From: Sphaerotilus natans
GTDB lineage: Bacteria; Pseudomonadota; Gammaproteobacteria; Burkholderiales; Burkholderiaceae_C
Length of the DNA: 64,000 nt
Reading direction: 5' to 3'
Assembly: GCF_900156335.1 (NCBI RefSeq)
Contig: NZ_FTMZ01000019.1
Span: 1-64,000 of the forward strand
Shown: piece after piece, positions 45,428 through 52,297 of the stretch
Layout of the letters: each line of letters opens with the position of its first letter
How positions within the stretch are numbered: the first letter of the stretch is position 1
Notes under the pieces: generated by a model
Database searches by the model: none
What the model saw: only the letters and a program-made list of their open reading frames with translations
Told to the model about the DNA's origin: nothing
Position numbers and translations under genes: made by a program

Positions 45428-46960
45428 TCAGCGCAGGAACAGCCGGTAGACCGGGTTGTCGGTCTCTTCGGTGAAGGGATAGGCCAGCGTGTCGAGGAAT
45501 TCGCCGAAGGCCGCCTCGTCGGCCGCCGGCACCTGGATGCCGACCAGGATGCGGCCGTAGTCGGCGCCCTGGTTGCGGTAGTGGAACAGGCTGATGTTCC
45601 AGTCCGGGTGCATGCTGGAGAGAAAGCGCATCAGCGCGCCCGGCCGCTCCGGGAACTCGAAGCGGAAGACCCGCTCGTCGCGGGCCAGTTCCGAGCGCCC
45701 GCCCACCAGGTGGCGCAGGTGCGTCTTGGCCAGTTCGTCGTGCGTCAGGTCGATCGCGCCGAAGCCCTGGGCCGCGAACAGCGCGCCGATCTCGGCCGAC
45801 TCGCCGCGCGTCTTCGTGCTCAGGCCGACGAAGATGTGCGCCACGCGCTCGTCGCTGATGCGGTAGTTGAACTCGGTGACGCTGCGCGGGCCGATCAGCT
45901 CGCAGAAACGCTTGAACGAGCCGCGCTCCTCGGGGATCGTCACCGCGAACAGGGCCTCGCGCTCCTCGCCGACCTCGGCGCGCTCGGCGACGAAGCGCAG
46001 GCGGTCGAAGTTCATGTTGGCGCCGCAGGTGATCGCCACGAAGGTCTTGCCGGTGCAGCCCTCGCGCGCGACGTATTGTTTCAGCGCCGCCACCGACAGC
46101 GCGCCCGAGGGCTCCAGGATCGAGCGGGTGTCCTGGAAGACATCCTTCATCGCTGCGCAGACCGCATCGGTGTCCACGACGATGAACTCGTCGACCAGCT
46201 CGCGCGCGACGCGGAAGGTCTCCTCGCCGACGAACTTCACCGCGGTGCCGTCGGCGAAGAGGCCGACGTCGTTCAGGCGCACGCGCTGGCCGGCGCGCAC
46301 CGACTGCAGCATCGCGTCGGAATCGACCGTCTGCACGCCGATGATGCGGATCTCCGGGCGCACCGCCTTGATGTAGGCCGCCACGCCCGAGATCAGGCCG
46401 CCGCCGCCGATGGCGACGAAGATCGCGTCGATCGGGCCCTCGTGCTGGCGCAGGATCTCCATGCCGATGGTGCCCTGGCCGGCGATCACGTCCGGGTCGT
46501 CGAAGGGATGGACGAAGGTCAGGCCCTCGGCCTCGGCGACCTTCAGCGCGTGGTCGTAGGCGTCGTTGTAGCTGTCGCCGTGCAGTACGACCTCGCCGCC
46601 GAGGTGGCGTACCGCGTCGACCTTGACCTGCGGCGTCGTCACCGGCATCACGATGACGGCGCGGCAGCCCAGGCGCTGGCTGCCCAGCGCCACGCCCTGG
46701 GCGTGGTTGCCGGCCGAGGCGCAGATGACGCCGCGCGCACGCTGTTCCGGGCTGAGGTGCGCCATCTTGTTGTAGGCGCCGCGCAGCTTGAAGCTGAAGA
46801 CGGGCTGGTTGTCCTCGCGCTTGAGCAGCACCTGGTTGCCCACTCGGCGCGAGAGCTGGCGTGCCGGCTCCAGCTCGGTCTCGCGCGCGACGTCGTAGAC
46901 CCGGGCGGTCAGGATGCGCTTCAGGTAGTGGTTCAGCAGGGTCTGGCGATCGTCGGACAT
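45428..46960 (-). CDS. ilvA: Threonine ammonia-lyase, biosynthetic
   Basis: A 510-residue PLP enzyme: threonine to 2-oxobutanoate plus ammonia, the first step to isoleucine. PLP lysine in FSFKLRGAYNKM, the phosphate loop GGGGLISG, the serine/asparagine block SAGNHAQGVA, and two C-terminal ACT-like regulatory domains (from about residue 325, ALFAVTIPEERGSFKRF and VFRFEFPERPGAL) that bind isoleucine and valine. The start at ATG 46960 (MSDDRQTLL) is the family N-terminus; an in-frame TTG 17 codons upstream is rejected. A terminator-containing leader lies upstream. Confidence 0.96.
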   Translation of the reverse strand: MSDDRQTLLNHYLKRILTARVYDVARETELEPARQLSRRVGNQVLLKREDNQPVFSFKLRGAYNKMAHLSPEQRARGVICASAGNHAQGVALGSQRLGCRAVIVMPVTTPQVKVDAVRHLGGEVVLHGDSYNDAYDHALKVAEAEGLTFVHPFDDPDVIAGQGTIGMEILRQHEGPIDAIFVAIGGGGLISGVAAYIKAVRPEIRIIGVQTVDSDAMLQSVRAGQRVRLNDVGLFADGTAVKFVGEETFRVARELVDEFIVVDTDAVCAAMKDVFQDTRSILEPSGALSVAALKQYVAREGCTGKTFVAITCGANMNFDRLRFVAERAEVGEEREALFAVTIPEERGSFKRFCELIGPRSVTEFNYRISDERVAHIFVGLSTKTRGESAEIGALFAAQGFGAIDLTHDELAKTHLRHLVGGRSELARDERVFRFEFPERPGALMRFLSSMHPDWNISLFHYRNQGADYGRILVGIQVPAADEAAFGEFLDTLAYPFTEETDNPVYRLFLR

Positions 46961-47027
46961 GGGCGAGAACAAGGGCAGAGTCGGGCAGAAGCGGCCGCTA
47001 GTGTCGCGCAAACCCGGCAGCGGGACG

Positions 47028-47058
47028 AAAAAAAGCCCGAGGCTTGAGGCCTCGGGCT
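47028..47058 (-). terminator. Strong intrinsic terminator between the small-RNA promoter and ilvA
   Basis: 10-bp perfect GC-rich stem, 5-nt loop, six following Ts on the minus strand. Reading minus, it would end the transcript starting at 47149 before reaching ilvA. Confidence 0.88.
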
Positions 47059-47149
47059 CAATCCACCTATGGAGGAGGGTGGAGGAGACAACCAGTGCTT
47101 GGGAGTGTCCGTCGTTCGAAAAGTTCTAGGGGACAGTCCCGATTGCTTG
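47028..47149 (-). ncRNA. Candidate small RNA or ilvA leader/attenuator, about 122 nt
   Basis: On minus, the promoter TTGCAA-N17-TACACT (47184-47156) predicts a start near 47149. The transcript would carry a CU-rich single-stranded stretch (47091-47071: UGUCUCCUCC ACCCUCCUCC), a small TCCACC/GGTGGA hairpin overlapping it, and then a perfect 10-bp stem AGCCCGAGGC-ctcaa-GCCTCGGGCT followed by TTTTTT (47058-47028). It contains no ATG and no leader peptide of isoleucine, valine or leucine codons. It therefore looks like a discrete sRNA with two anti-Shine-Dalgarno motifs, or alternatively a terminator-attenuated leader of ilvA, whose ATG is 68 nt further on. Inferred from sequence only. Confidence 0.6.
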
Positions 47150-47155
47150 TTCGAA

Positions 47156-47184
47156 AGTGTACCAAAGCGATTGCTGCATTGCAA
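47156..47184 (-). promoter_or_regulatory. Sigma-70-type promoter for the ilvA-upstream transcript
   Basis: -35 TTGCAA (47179-47184), spacer exactly 17 bp, -10 TACACT (47156-47161), read on the minus strand. It is the best-matching hexamer pair I found in this window. Confidence 0.65.
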
Positions 47185-47280
47185 CGAGAACTGGAGGCGT
47201 CCTGTCCAGGCCCCGCCGGTCCGTGCAGGGCATCGCGGTCGCACGTCACAATCGCTCCCTTTTCTGCGGAGACACGAGCG

Positions 47281-47718
47281 ATGGAGTGCACGATCAACTG
47301 GATGCCGGCCTCGGGCATGGCCTTTTCCGCCGAGACCGGCAGCGGCCACCTGCTGATGATGGACGGTGCGCCCGAGGGCGGCGGGCGCAACCTCGCCCCG
47401 CGGCCGATGGAGACGATGCTGGCCGGCGCCGGCGCCTGCACTGCCTATGACGTGGTGCTGATCCTCAAGCGCGGCCGCCATGCGGTGCAGGGCTGCCAGG
47501 TGAAGATGAGCGCCGACCGCGCCGAGACCGAGCCCAAGGTCTTCACCCGCATCGTCATGAAGTTCGTCGTCAGCGGCGCGAAGCTGCCCGAGGCGGCGGT
47601 GAAGCGCGCGGTGCAGATGTCCTACGAGAAATACTGCTCGGCCACTGCGATGCTGGCCAAGACGGCGCAGATCGATCTGGAGGTCGAGATCGTCGACACG
47701 GCGTTGCCGGCGGCTTGA
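47281..47718 (+). CDS. OsmC/Ohr-family peroxidase-like protein
   Basis: A 145-residue protein of the OsmC superfamily (YhfA-like branch). The first conserved cysteine lies in GAGACTAYDVVLIL (about residue 52) and the second in YCSATAML (about 121), the usual pair that reduces organic hydroperoxides; the arginine in the N-terminal APRPME segment is also kept. The start at 47281 has GGAGAC 8 nt upstream. Cytoplasmic detoxification is likely. Convergent with coq7. Confidence 0.9.
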   Translation: MECTINWMPASGMAFSAETGSGHLLMMDGAPEGGGRNLAPRPMETMLAGAGACTAYDVVLILKRGRHAVQGCQVKMSADRAETEPKVFTRIVMKFVVSGAKLPEAAVKRAVQMSYEKYCSATAMLAKTAQIDLEVEIVDTALPAA

Positions 47719-47734
47719 GTCCGACTGATCGGCT

Positions 47735-48385
47735 TCAGATGCGGTGCGCAGTGGCGGTCATGACCTTGGCGGCCGCGCGCATCAGCCAGCGCGCCGGCAG
47801 CGGCGGACGGATCCCGCCGGCGGCCTGCGCGGCTTCGGCGTGACGGATCTCGTCGTCGCGCATCTGCGCGACGATCGCCCGCGAGGCGTGATCGCCGACG
47901 GGCAGGCGCTGCAGGTGGCCGTCGAGATGCTGCTCGACCTGGCGCTCGGTCTCGATGACGAAGCCCAGGCTGGCACGGTCGCCCAGGCGCGCCGCGCCCC
48001 AGCCGATCGCGAACGCGCCGGCATACCAGAGCGGATTGAGCAGCGAGGGCCGGTCGCCGAGCTCCTTCAGGCGCTGTTCGGTCCAGGCCAGGTGGTCGGT
48101 CTCCTCGCGCGAGGCTTCTTCGAGCTGCTCGCGCAGCCGCTCGTCGCGGGTGGCCAGCGCCTGTGCGGTGTAGAGCGCCTGCGCGCAGACCTCGCCGACA
48201 TGGTTGACCCGCATCAGCGCGCCCGAGAGCCGGCGCTCGGCCTCGTCCAGCTCAGGCGTCTCGGCCGCGACCTGAGCGTCGGGCCGCGGCGTCGGCCGGC
48301 TGGCGTGGTGGTGGCTCCAGACGGTGCGCAGGCTCTGGTCCATGACCGACACCAGGCGGTCGATCGGCGAAAAGGTGATCTTCAT
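47735..48385 (-). CDS. coq7: 2-polyprenyl-3-methyl-6-methoxy-1,4-benzoquinone monooxygenase (Coq7)
   Basis: A 216-residue di-iron hydroxylase of ubiquinone biosynthesis. Ligand motifs: [16 protein letters not shown] (E and H-V-G-E), EETDHLAW, and late [11 protein letters not shown] and DDEIRHAE, giving the EXXH pairs of this family. The start at 48385 ([12 protein letters not shown]) is the family N-terminus. Peripheral inner-membrane association is expected. Ends 16 bp from the OsmC gene stop. Confidence 0.94.
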   Translation of the reverse strand: MKITFSPIDRLVSVMDQSLRTVWSHHHASRPTPRPDAQVAAETPELDEAERRLSGALMRVNHVGEVCAQALYTAQALATRDERLREQLEEASREETDHLAWTEQRLKELGDRPSLLNPLWYAGAFAIGWGAARLGDRASLGFVIETERQVEQHLDGHLQRLPVGDHASRAIVAQMRDDEIRHAEAAQAAGGIRPPLPARWLMRAAAKVMTATAHRI

Positions 48386-48689
48386 GGCGCTCGCAGTGTA
48401 GTGGGGCGCCAATGACGGATTGCGACAGATGCGGGCGTTTCCACGGCACTTGCTGCGCTGTTGCGTGACAGTCGCGAGGCACTTGCGACTTGTCAGTGTC
48501 ACGAAAGCCCCGCTTGTTGTGTTGCAGCAACGGCCAATTCCCGCTCGGTGTTGTCTCGCTTGGCAATGCAAGAACGGCTCTGGTGCAATACCGTCAGCTT
48601 CCGATGAGGAGGTCGGCCTGGCCCGGGCAGTGTCGTGTGACGACACCTCGTGCTGCAGGACCCTCTAGTTCAACCTAGGAGATATTTGC
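48386..48689. other. 304-bp region upstream of the porin: promoter and structured 5' leader
   Basis: It holds no gene. It contains the porin promoter candidate (48560-48589), a GGAGG-containing leader segment (48606-48612), and a perfect hairpin GTGTCGT-gtg-ACGACAC (48630-48646). The left half must carry the coq7 promoter on the minus strand; none was chosen. Confidence 0.6.
48560..48589 (+). promoter_or_regulatory. Candidate promoter of the major porin
   Basis: TTGGCA (48560-48565), 18-bp spacer, TGCAAT (48584-48589). It would give a leader of about 95 nt including the GTGTCGT/ACGACAC hairpin. Confidence 0.45.
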
Positions 48690-49616
48690 ATGAAGAAGTC
48701 TCTGCTCGCTCTCGCCGTCCTGGGCGCTTTCGCCGGTGCCGCTTCGGCCCAGTCGTCGGTCACGCTGTACGGCAAGCTGGATCTGGGCTTCGCCAAGACC
48801 GCCGGCTCGGCTGACAAGCAAGTCCGTGACGGTTCGGGCAGCCGCGTCGGCTTCCGTGGCGTCGAGGACCTGGGTGGCGGTCTGAAGGCCATGTTCCAGT
48901 TCGAGCACCGCTTCAACCCGGACACCGGTGACCAGGCTGCCACGCTGTTCTGGCAAGGCGTCTCGACCGTCGGTCTGGGCGGATCGTTCGGCACCGTGAA
49001 CCTGGGCCGCCAGTACACCGCTGCCTTCTCGCTGGCCACCAACGTCATCGACCCGTTCGGTGGTGATACCGTCGCCGGCCTGCGTGGCGAATCGCTGACC
49101 AAGTCGGTCGGCCGCCTGCGCACCGAGAACTCGGTCCGCTACGACGGCGCCTTCGGTGGCCTGAAGGTCGCTGCCGACATCGCCGAGACCCCGGCTGGTG
49201 GCGTGGATCGTCCGTACTCGGTCGCTGCCCAGTACGCTGCCGGCCCGTTCATGGTCGCCGCTTCGTACGACAACCCGACCGGCGCCAACGACAACCTGGC
49301 CACCCTGGGCGGTTCGTACGCCTTCGGCCCGGCCAAGGTCTCGCTGGGCATCGGCCGTGGCGACAACAACAGCAACGTGCGCGTCAAGCAGGCTCTGGCC
49401 GGCGTGACCGTCAATGTCGGCGCCGCTGGCCAGGTCCTGGCTGGCTACGCTCAGCAGGAAGTCGGCACCGCTGACGCGACCAAGAAGGTCTCGCTGGGCT
49501 ATCGCCACAACCTGTCGAAGCGCACCCAGCTGTACACCGACGTTACCCGCGTCAACGATCTGCTGAGCAAGACCGAGAAGACCGGTTACGACTTCGGCGT
49601 GATCCACACCTTCTGA
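48690..49616 (+). CDS. Outer-membrane porin (Gram-negative porin, Omp32 type)
   Basis: A 308-residue protein with signal peptide MKKSLLALAVLGAFAGAASA and a beta-barrel opening SSVTLYGKLDLGF; SRVGFRGVEDLGGGLKAMFQFEHRF and the terminal aromatic GVIHTF end are typical. It forms a trimeric general diffusion channel. Codon use is more regular than in neighbours (many CTG, GGC, AAG), which suggests high expression. AGGAG is 8 nt upstream. Followed by a strong terminator. Confidence 0.95.
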   Translation: MKKSLLALAVLGAFAGAASAQSSVTLYGKLDLGFAKTAGSADKQVRDGSGSRVGFRGVEDLGGGLKAMFQFEHRFNPDTGDQAATLFWQGVSTVGLGGSFGTVNLGRQYTAAFSLATNVIDPFGGDTVAGLRGESLTKSVGRLRTENSVRYDGAFGGLKVAADIAETPAGGVDRPYSVAAQYAAGPFMVAASYDNPTGANDNLATLGGSYAFGPAKVSLGIGRGDNNSNVRVKQALAGVTVNVGAAGQVLAGYAQQEVGTADATKKVSLGYRHNLSKRTQLYTDVTRVNDLLSKTEKTGYDFGVIHTF

Positions 49617-49658
49617 TGTCCGGCCTGCGTCCTGCAGGCTTGAAGATCGAAGATGCGC

Positions 49659-49691
49659 AAAAGGCCACCCTCGGGTGGCCTTTTGCCTTTT
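49659..49691 (+). terminator. Intrinsic terminator of the porin gene
   Basis: AAAAGGCCACCC-tc-GGGTGGCCTTTT, a long stem with A-tract and T-tract, so it can work in both directions. Confidence 0.88.
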
Positions 49692-49740
49692 GTCATGGGT
49701 AGACGGACTGATACCTTGCTGTTCCATGGCGCCTCTCTCC

Positions 49741-50472
49741 ATGACCTCCTTCCTTTCCCAGTGCGGGCTCGCGCTAGCGGGCAGCTTCGTGCTGGCGGGT
49801 TGCGCCGGGCTGCCTGCCGCGGTCGATCGCTCCAGCCTGCCGGATGATCCGCAGTCGCCGGCGGTGTCGGTCGATGCCGGGGGCGTGCAACGCCTGCCGG
49901 GCAAGCGCGAGACGTTCTATCGCCCGGCCCAGCGGCTCGGTCAACCCTGCCTGCACGCGCGTGCCGAGCGCTCGGCCAGCCTGTGGCGGATGCGGCTGCA
50001 GGCGCCGCGCACCGAGGCCCGCCTGCTGCGCTTTTCCTGGTGGGCCGCCGATCTGGATGAGCGCGCCACGGTGGCGCAGGCCGACAGCGACGATGCGGTG
50101 GCCCGGGTGGTGCTGGCCTTCGACGGCGACCTGTCGCGCCTGAACGCGCGCAACCGCATGCTCTTCGACCTGGCACACACCCTGACCGGCGAGATGCCGC
50201 CCTATGCCACGCTGATGTATGTGTGGGATGCCCAGGCGCCGGTCGGCAGCGTCATCGTCAGCAGCCGCAGCGACCGCATCCGCAAGATCGTCGTCGAGTC
50301 CGGTCGCGGCCAGCTCAATGGCTGGCGCCACTACGAGCGGGATGTGCGCGCCGACTTCGAGCGCGCCTTCGGCGAACCGTCGGGTCCGCTGACCAGCCTG
50401 GCCTACATGACCGATGCCGACAACACCCAGGGCCGCGCCGAGGCCTGCTACGGGCCGGCGCGGCTTTTCTGA
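49741..50472 (+). CDS. DUF3047-like lipoprotein of unknown function
   Basis: About 243 residues. N-terminal lipobox (LAGC, cysteine near residue 21) predicts an outer-membrane lipoprotein. The body matches the DUF3047 pattern: LRFSWWAADLDERATVAQADSDDAVARVVLAF, YATLMYVWDAQAPVGSVIVSSRSDRIRKIVVESG, and LTSLAYMTDADNTQGRAEACYG. The fold is unassigned and there are no catalytic residues to name. The start is uncertain: ATG at 49741 gives the shortest signal peptide; ATG at 49726 is also in frame, and neither has a clear ribosome site. Sits between two porins. Confidence 0.75.
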   Translation: MTSFLSQCGLALAGSFVLAGCAGLPAAVDRSSLPDDPQSPAVSVDAGGVQRLPGKRETFYRPAQRLGQPCLHARAERSASLWRMRLQAPRTEARLLRFSWWAADLDERATVAQADSDDAVARVVLAFDGDLSRLNARNRMLFDLAHTLTGEMPPYATLMYVWDAQAPVGSVIVSSRSDRIRKIVVESGRGQLNGWRHYERDVRADFERAFGEPSGPLTSLAYMTDADNTQGRAEACYGPARLF

Positions 50473-50513
50473 GCATCGAGCCGGCGCCTCGCCTCGACAT
50501 CCATGCCCCTTCT

Positions 50514-50527
50514 GTCACTGTGGTGAC
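50514..50527. promoter_or_regulatory. GTCAC/GTGAC inverted repeat upstream of the second porin
   Basis: GTCAC-tgtg-GTGAC dyad in the 150-bp gap before the second porin, about 100 bp upstream of its ATG. It may be an operator or the end of the preceding transcript; no T tract follows. Confidence 0.35.
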
Positions 50528-50622
50528 GAGATGTGAGGCGGTGCACTCGGGATCTTCCAGACTGCACGTCCGGCTGGCCAGAGCCAAGAATGGCGCTGTC
50601 TCACCTTGCTGACGGAGTCCCC

Positions 50623-51705
50623 ATGAAGAAGACCCTCCTGTTCGCCGCAGCGGCCGCGGCCGTGCACGGCGGCGCGCTGGCCCAGACGCCTGCGGCACCG
50701 AGCGCGGTGTCGATCTACGGCATCGTCGATCTGGCGCTGCGCCACACCACCAACGATGGCGCGACCGCCGCCACCCGGGGCGATTCCCAGAGCCAGGTGA
50801 CCGCCGGCATGTCGCAGAGCCGGCTGGGTCTGAACATTTCCGAGGATCTCGGTGGTGGCCTGCGCGCGCTGGGCAACCTCGAGCACCGCTTCAATGCCGA
50901 CGAGGGTACACAGGCGGCGACCGACTTCTGGCGCCAGTCCTGGGTCGGCCTGCAGGGCGGATTCGGCCGCATCACCGTGGGTCGTCAGTACAACGTGCTG
51001 TTCGATGTCTTCACCTCGACCTACGCGTCCTTCCGCTACTCGCCCTACATCGAGGCCTTCAAGCCGGAGATCGGCTTCTCGCTGGGCGCGCGCAACAGCA
51101 ACATGGTCAAGTACCTGGTCGAAAGCGGTCCGTGGCGCGCAGCGGTCCAGGCCAGCGTGTCCGAGGGTGCGGCCACCGGCGGCAAGTCGAGCGGGGGCTA
51201 TGTGCGCTATGCCAGCGGCGGCTTCGCGGCCGGTGGTGCCTATCTGGCGCTGCGCGACGGCGCGGCGCGCAAGAGCGAGGTCATGACCCTGGGCGGCTCC
51301 TACAACAGTGGTCCGTGGAGCACTTCGCTCGGTCTGGCGCGCAACAAGTTCGAGAGCGGCTTCAATCCGCTGATCATCGCCTCGCTGCTGGGCAATGGCG
51401 GCACCAACGGCACCTTCGCGCTGGGCAATGTCGAGCACCGCGACATGCTGTCGGTCGGCGCCGGCTACCAGCTCACGCCGCAGCTCAATCTGGGCGCGCA
51501 TTACTGGCATGCACGCCAGACCGGTCGCACCACCGCGGGTGACGGCAAGGCCGATTTCTATGCGGTGGTGGCCGACTACGCCTTCTCGAAGCGCACCGAT
51601 GTCTATCTGGAGATCGACCGCACCCGCTTCCGCGACAGCCTGACCTTCGCCAACGGCGCGACCAGCCGGGTCGGCACGATGATGGGCGTGCGCCACCGCT
51701 TCTGA
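50623..51705 (+). CDS. Outer-membrane porin, second paralogue
   Basis: A 360-residue porin with signal peptide MKKTLLFAAAAAAVHGGALA, barrel opening SAVSIYGIVDLAL, and the conserved SQSRLGLNISEDLGGGLRALGNLEHRF and terminal VGTMMGVRHRF. It is 52 residues longer than the first porin, with extra loop sequence around residues 120-200. The start ATG at 50623 is preceded by GGAG. Probably a loop-variant channel with different selectivity or regulation. Confidence 0.94.
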   Translation: MKKTLLFAAAAAAVHGGALAQTPAAPSAVSIYGIVDLALRHTTNDGATAATRGDSQSQVTAGMSQSRLGLNISEDLGGGLRALGNLEHRFNADEGTQAATDFWRQSWVGLQGGFGRITVGRQYNVLFDVFTSTYASFRYSPYIEAFKPEIGFSLGARNSNMVKYLVESGPWRAAVQASVSEGAATGGKSSGGYVRYASGGFAAGGAYLALRDGAARKSEVMTLGGSYNSGPWSTSLGLARNKFESGFNPLIIASLLGNGGTNGTFALGNVEHRDMLSVGAGYQLTPQLNLGAHYWHARQTGRTTAGDGKADFYAVVADYAFSKRTDVYLEIDRTRFRDSLTFANGATSRVGTMMGVRHRF

Positions 51706-51718
51706 GCGGCCCGTGGCT

Positions 51719-51877
51719 TCAGCGTGCGGCGCCGGGCTGTGCCGGCGCTGAGGCCGGCGTGGGCGAGGCCGTGACTGCTTCGCGGGGCAGGGTCAGCGGC
51801 CCTTTCTGGCCACATCCCGTCACCAGCAGGAGGGTGCAGGCCAGCGCTACACTCGTTTTCAGCAGACCTTGCAACAT
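51719..51877 (-). CDS. lptM: LptM-type small lipoprotein
   Basis: A 52-residue lipoprotein. Signal peptide MLQGLLKTSVALACTLLLV and lipobox TGC with cysteine 22, then the family's QKGPLTLP motif, which in LptM (YifL) contacts LptD/LptE and helps its disulfide maturation. Rest is an Ala/Pro-rich tail. The start at 51877 is the family N-terminus. On the minus strand, divergent from cyaY. Confidence 0.85.
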   Translation of the reverse strand: MLQGLLKTSVALACTLLLVTGCGQKGPLTLPREAVTASPTPASAPAQPGAAR

Positions 51878-51901
51878 GAAGACGATTCTAGCCTGAGCAC
51901 C

Positions 51902-52282
51902 ATGACCCCTCCGGACACCTCCGACCGCAGCACGCCCTCCGGCCTCGCCGATGCCGAGTACCTTCGCCTGGCCCATGCGGCGCTGGCGGCGATCGAGACC
52001 ACGATCGATCGCTGGCTCGACGAGGACCTCATCGACATCGACACCCACCGCACTGGCGGCCTGCTGGAGCTGAGCTTTCCCGGCGGCAGCAAGATCATCC
52101 TGAACACCCAGCCGCCGCTGCACGAGATCTGGATGGCCGCGCGTGCCGGCGGCTATCACTACCGCTGGGTCGACGGTGCCTGGCGCGACACCCGCAGCGG
52201 CGAGGAGTTCTTCGCCGCGCTGTCGGCGCAGGCCAGCGCCCAGGGCGGCCGGGCGCTGCGCTTCGAGGCGCCGGCGGCCTGA
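51902..52282 (+). CDS. cyaY: Frataxin-like iron-donor protein CyaY
   Basis: A 126-residue frataxin homologue with an acidic N-terminal helix (DAEYLRLAHAALAAIETTIDRW), a DEDLIDIDTHRTGG-LLELSFPGGSKIILNTQPPLHEIWMAARAGGYHY sheet and a C-terminal helix. It supplies or regulates iron for Fe-S cluster assembly with IscS. Length is slightly above the usual 105-115 because of a short N-terminal extension. Twenty-four bases from lptM, divergent. Confidence 0.94.
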   Translation: MTPPDTSDRSTPSGLADAEYLRLAHAALAAIETTIDRWLDEDLIDIDTHRTGGLLELSFPGGSKIILNTQPPLHEIWMAARAGGYHYRWVDGAWRDTRSGEEFFAALSAQASAQGGRALRFEAPAA

Positions 52283-52297
52283 ACGCCGGCCGCCGGC

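Noticed and set aside
46961-47011. An upstream TTG start for ilvA
   Set aside because: Would add residues not in the family and lies downstream of the terminator; no ribosome site.
45380-47047. A 555-codon plus-strand open frame opposite ilvA
   Set aside because: Antisense to ilvA, shadow composition, no known domain.
47060-47200. Leader peptide with isoleucine, valine or leucine codons for classical ilv attenuation
   Set aside because: No ATG or GTG with a ribosome site opens a frame rich in those codons before the terminator.
47069-47356. A 95-codon plus-strand open frame starting at 47069 after a purine-rich sequence
   Set aside because: It overlaps the OsmC gene start in another frame, resembles no family, and its ribosome-site-like sequence is the complement of the CU-rich segment of the minus-strand transcript.
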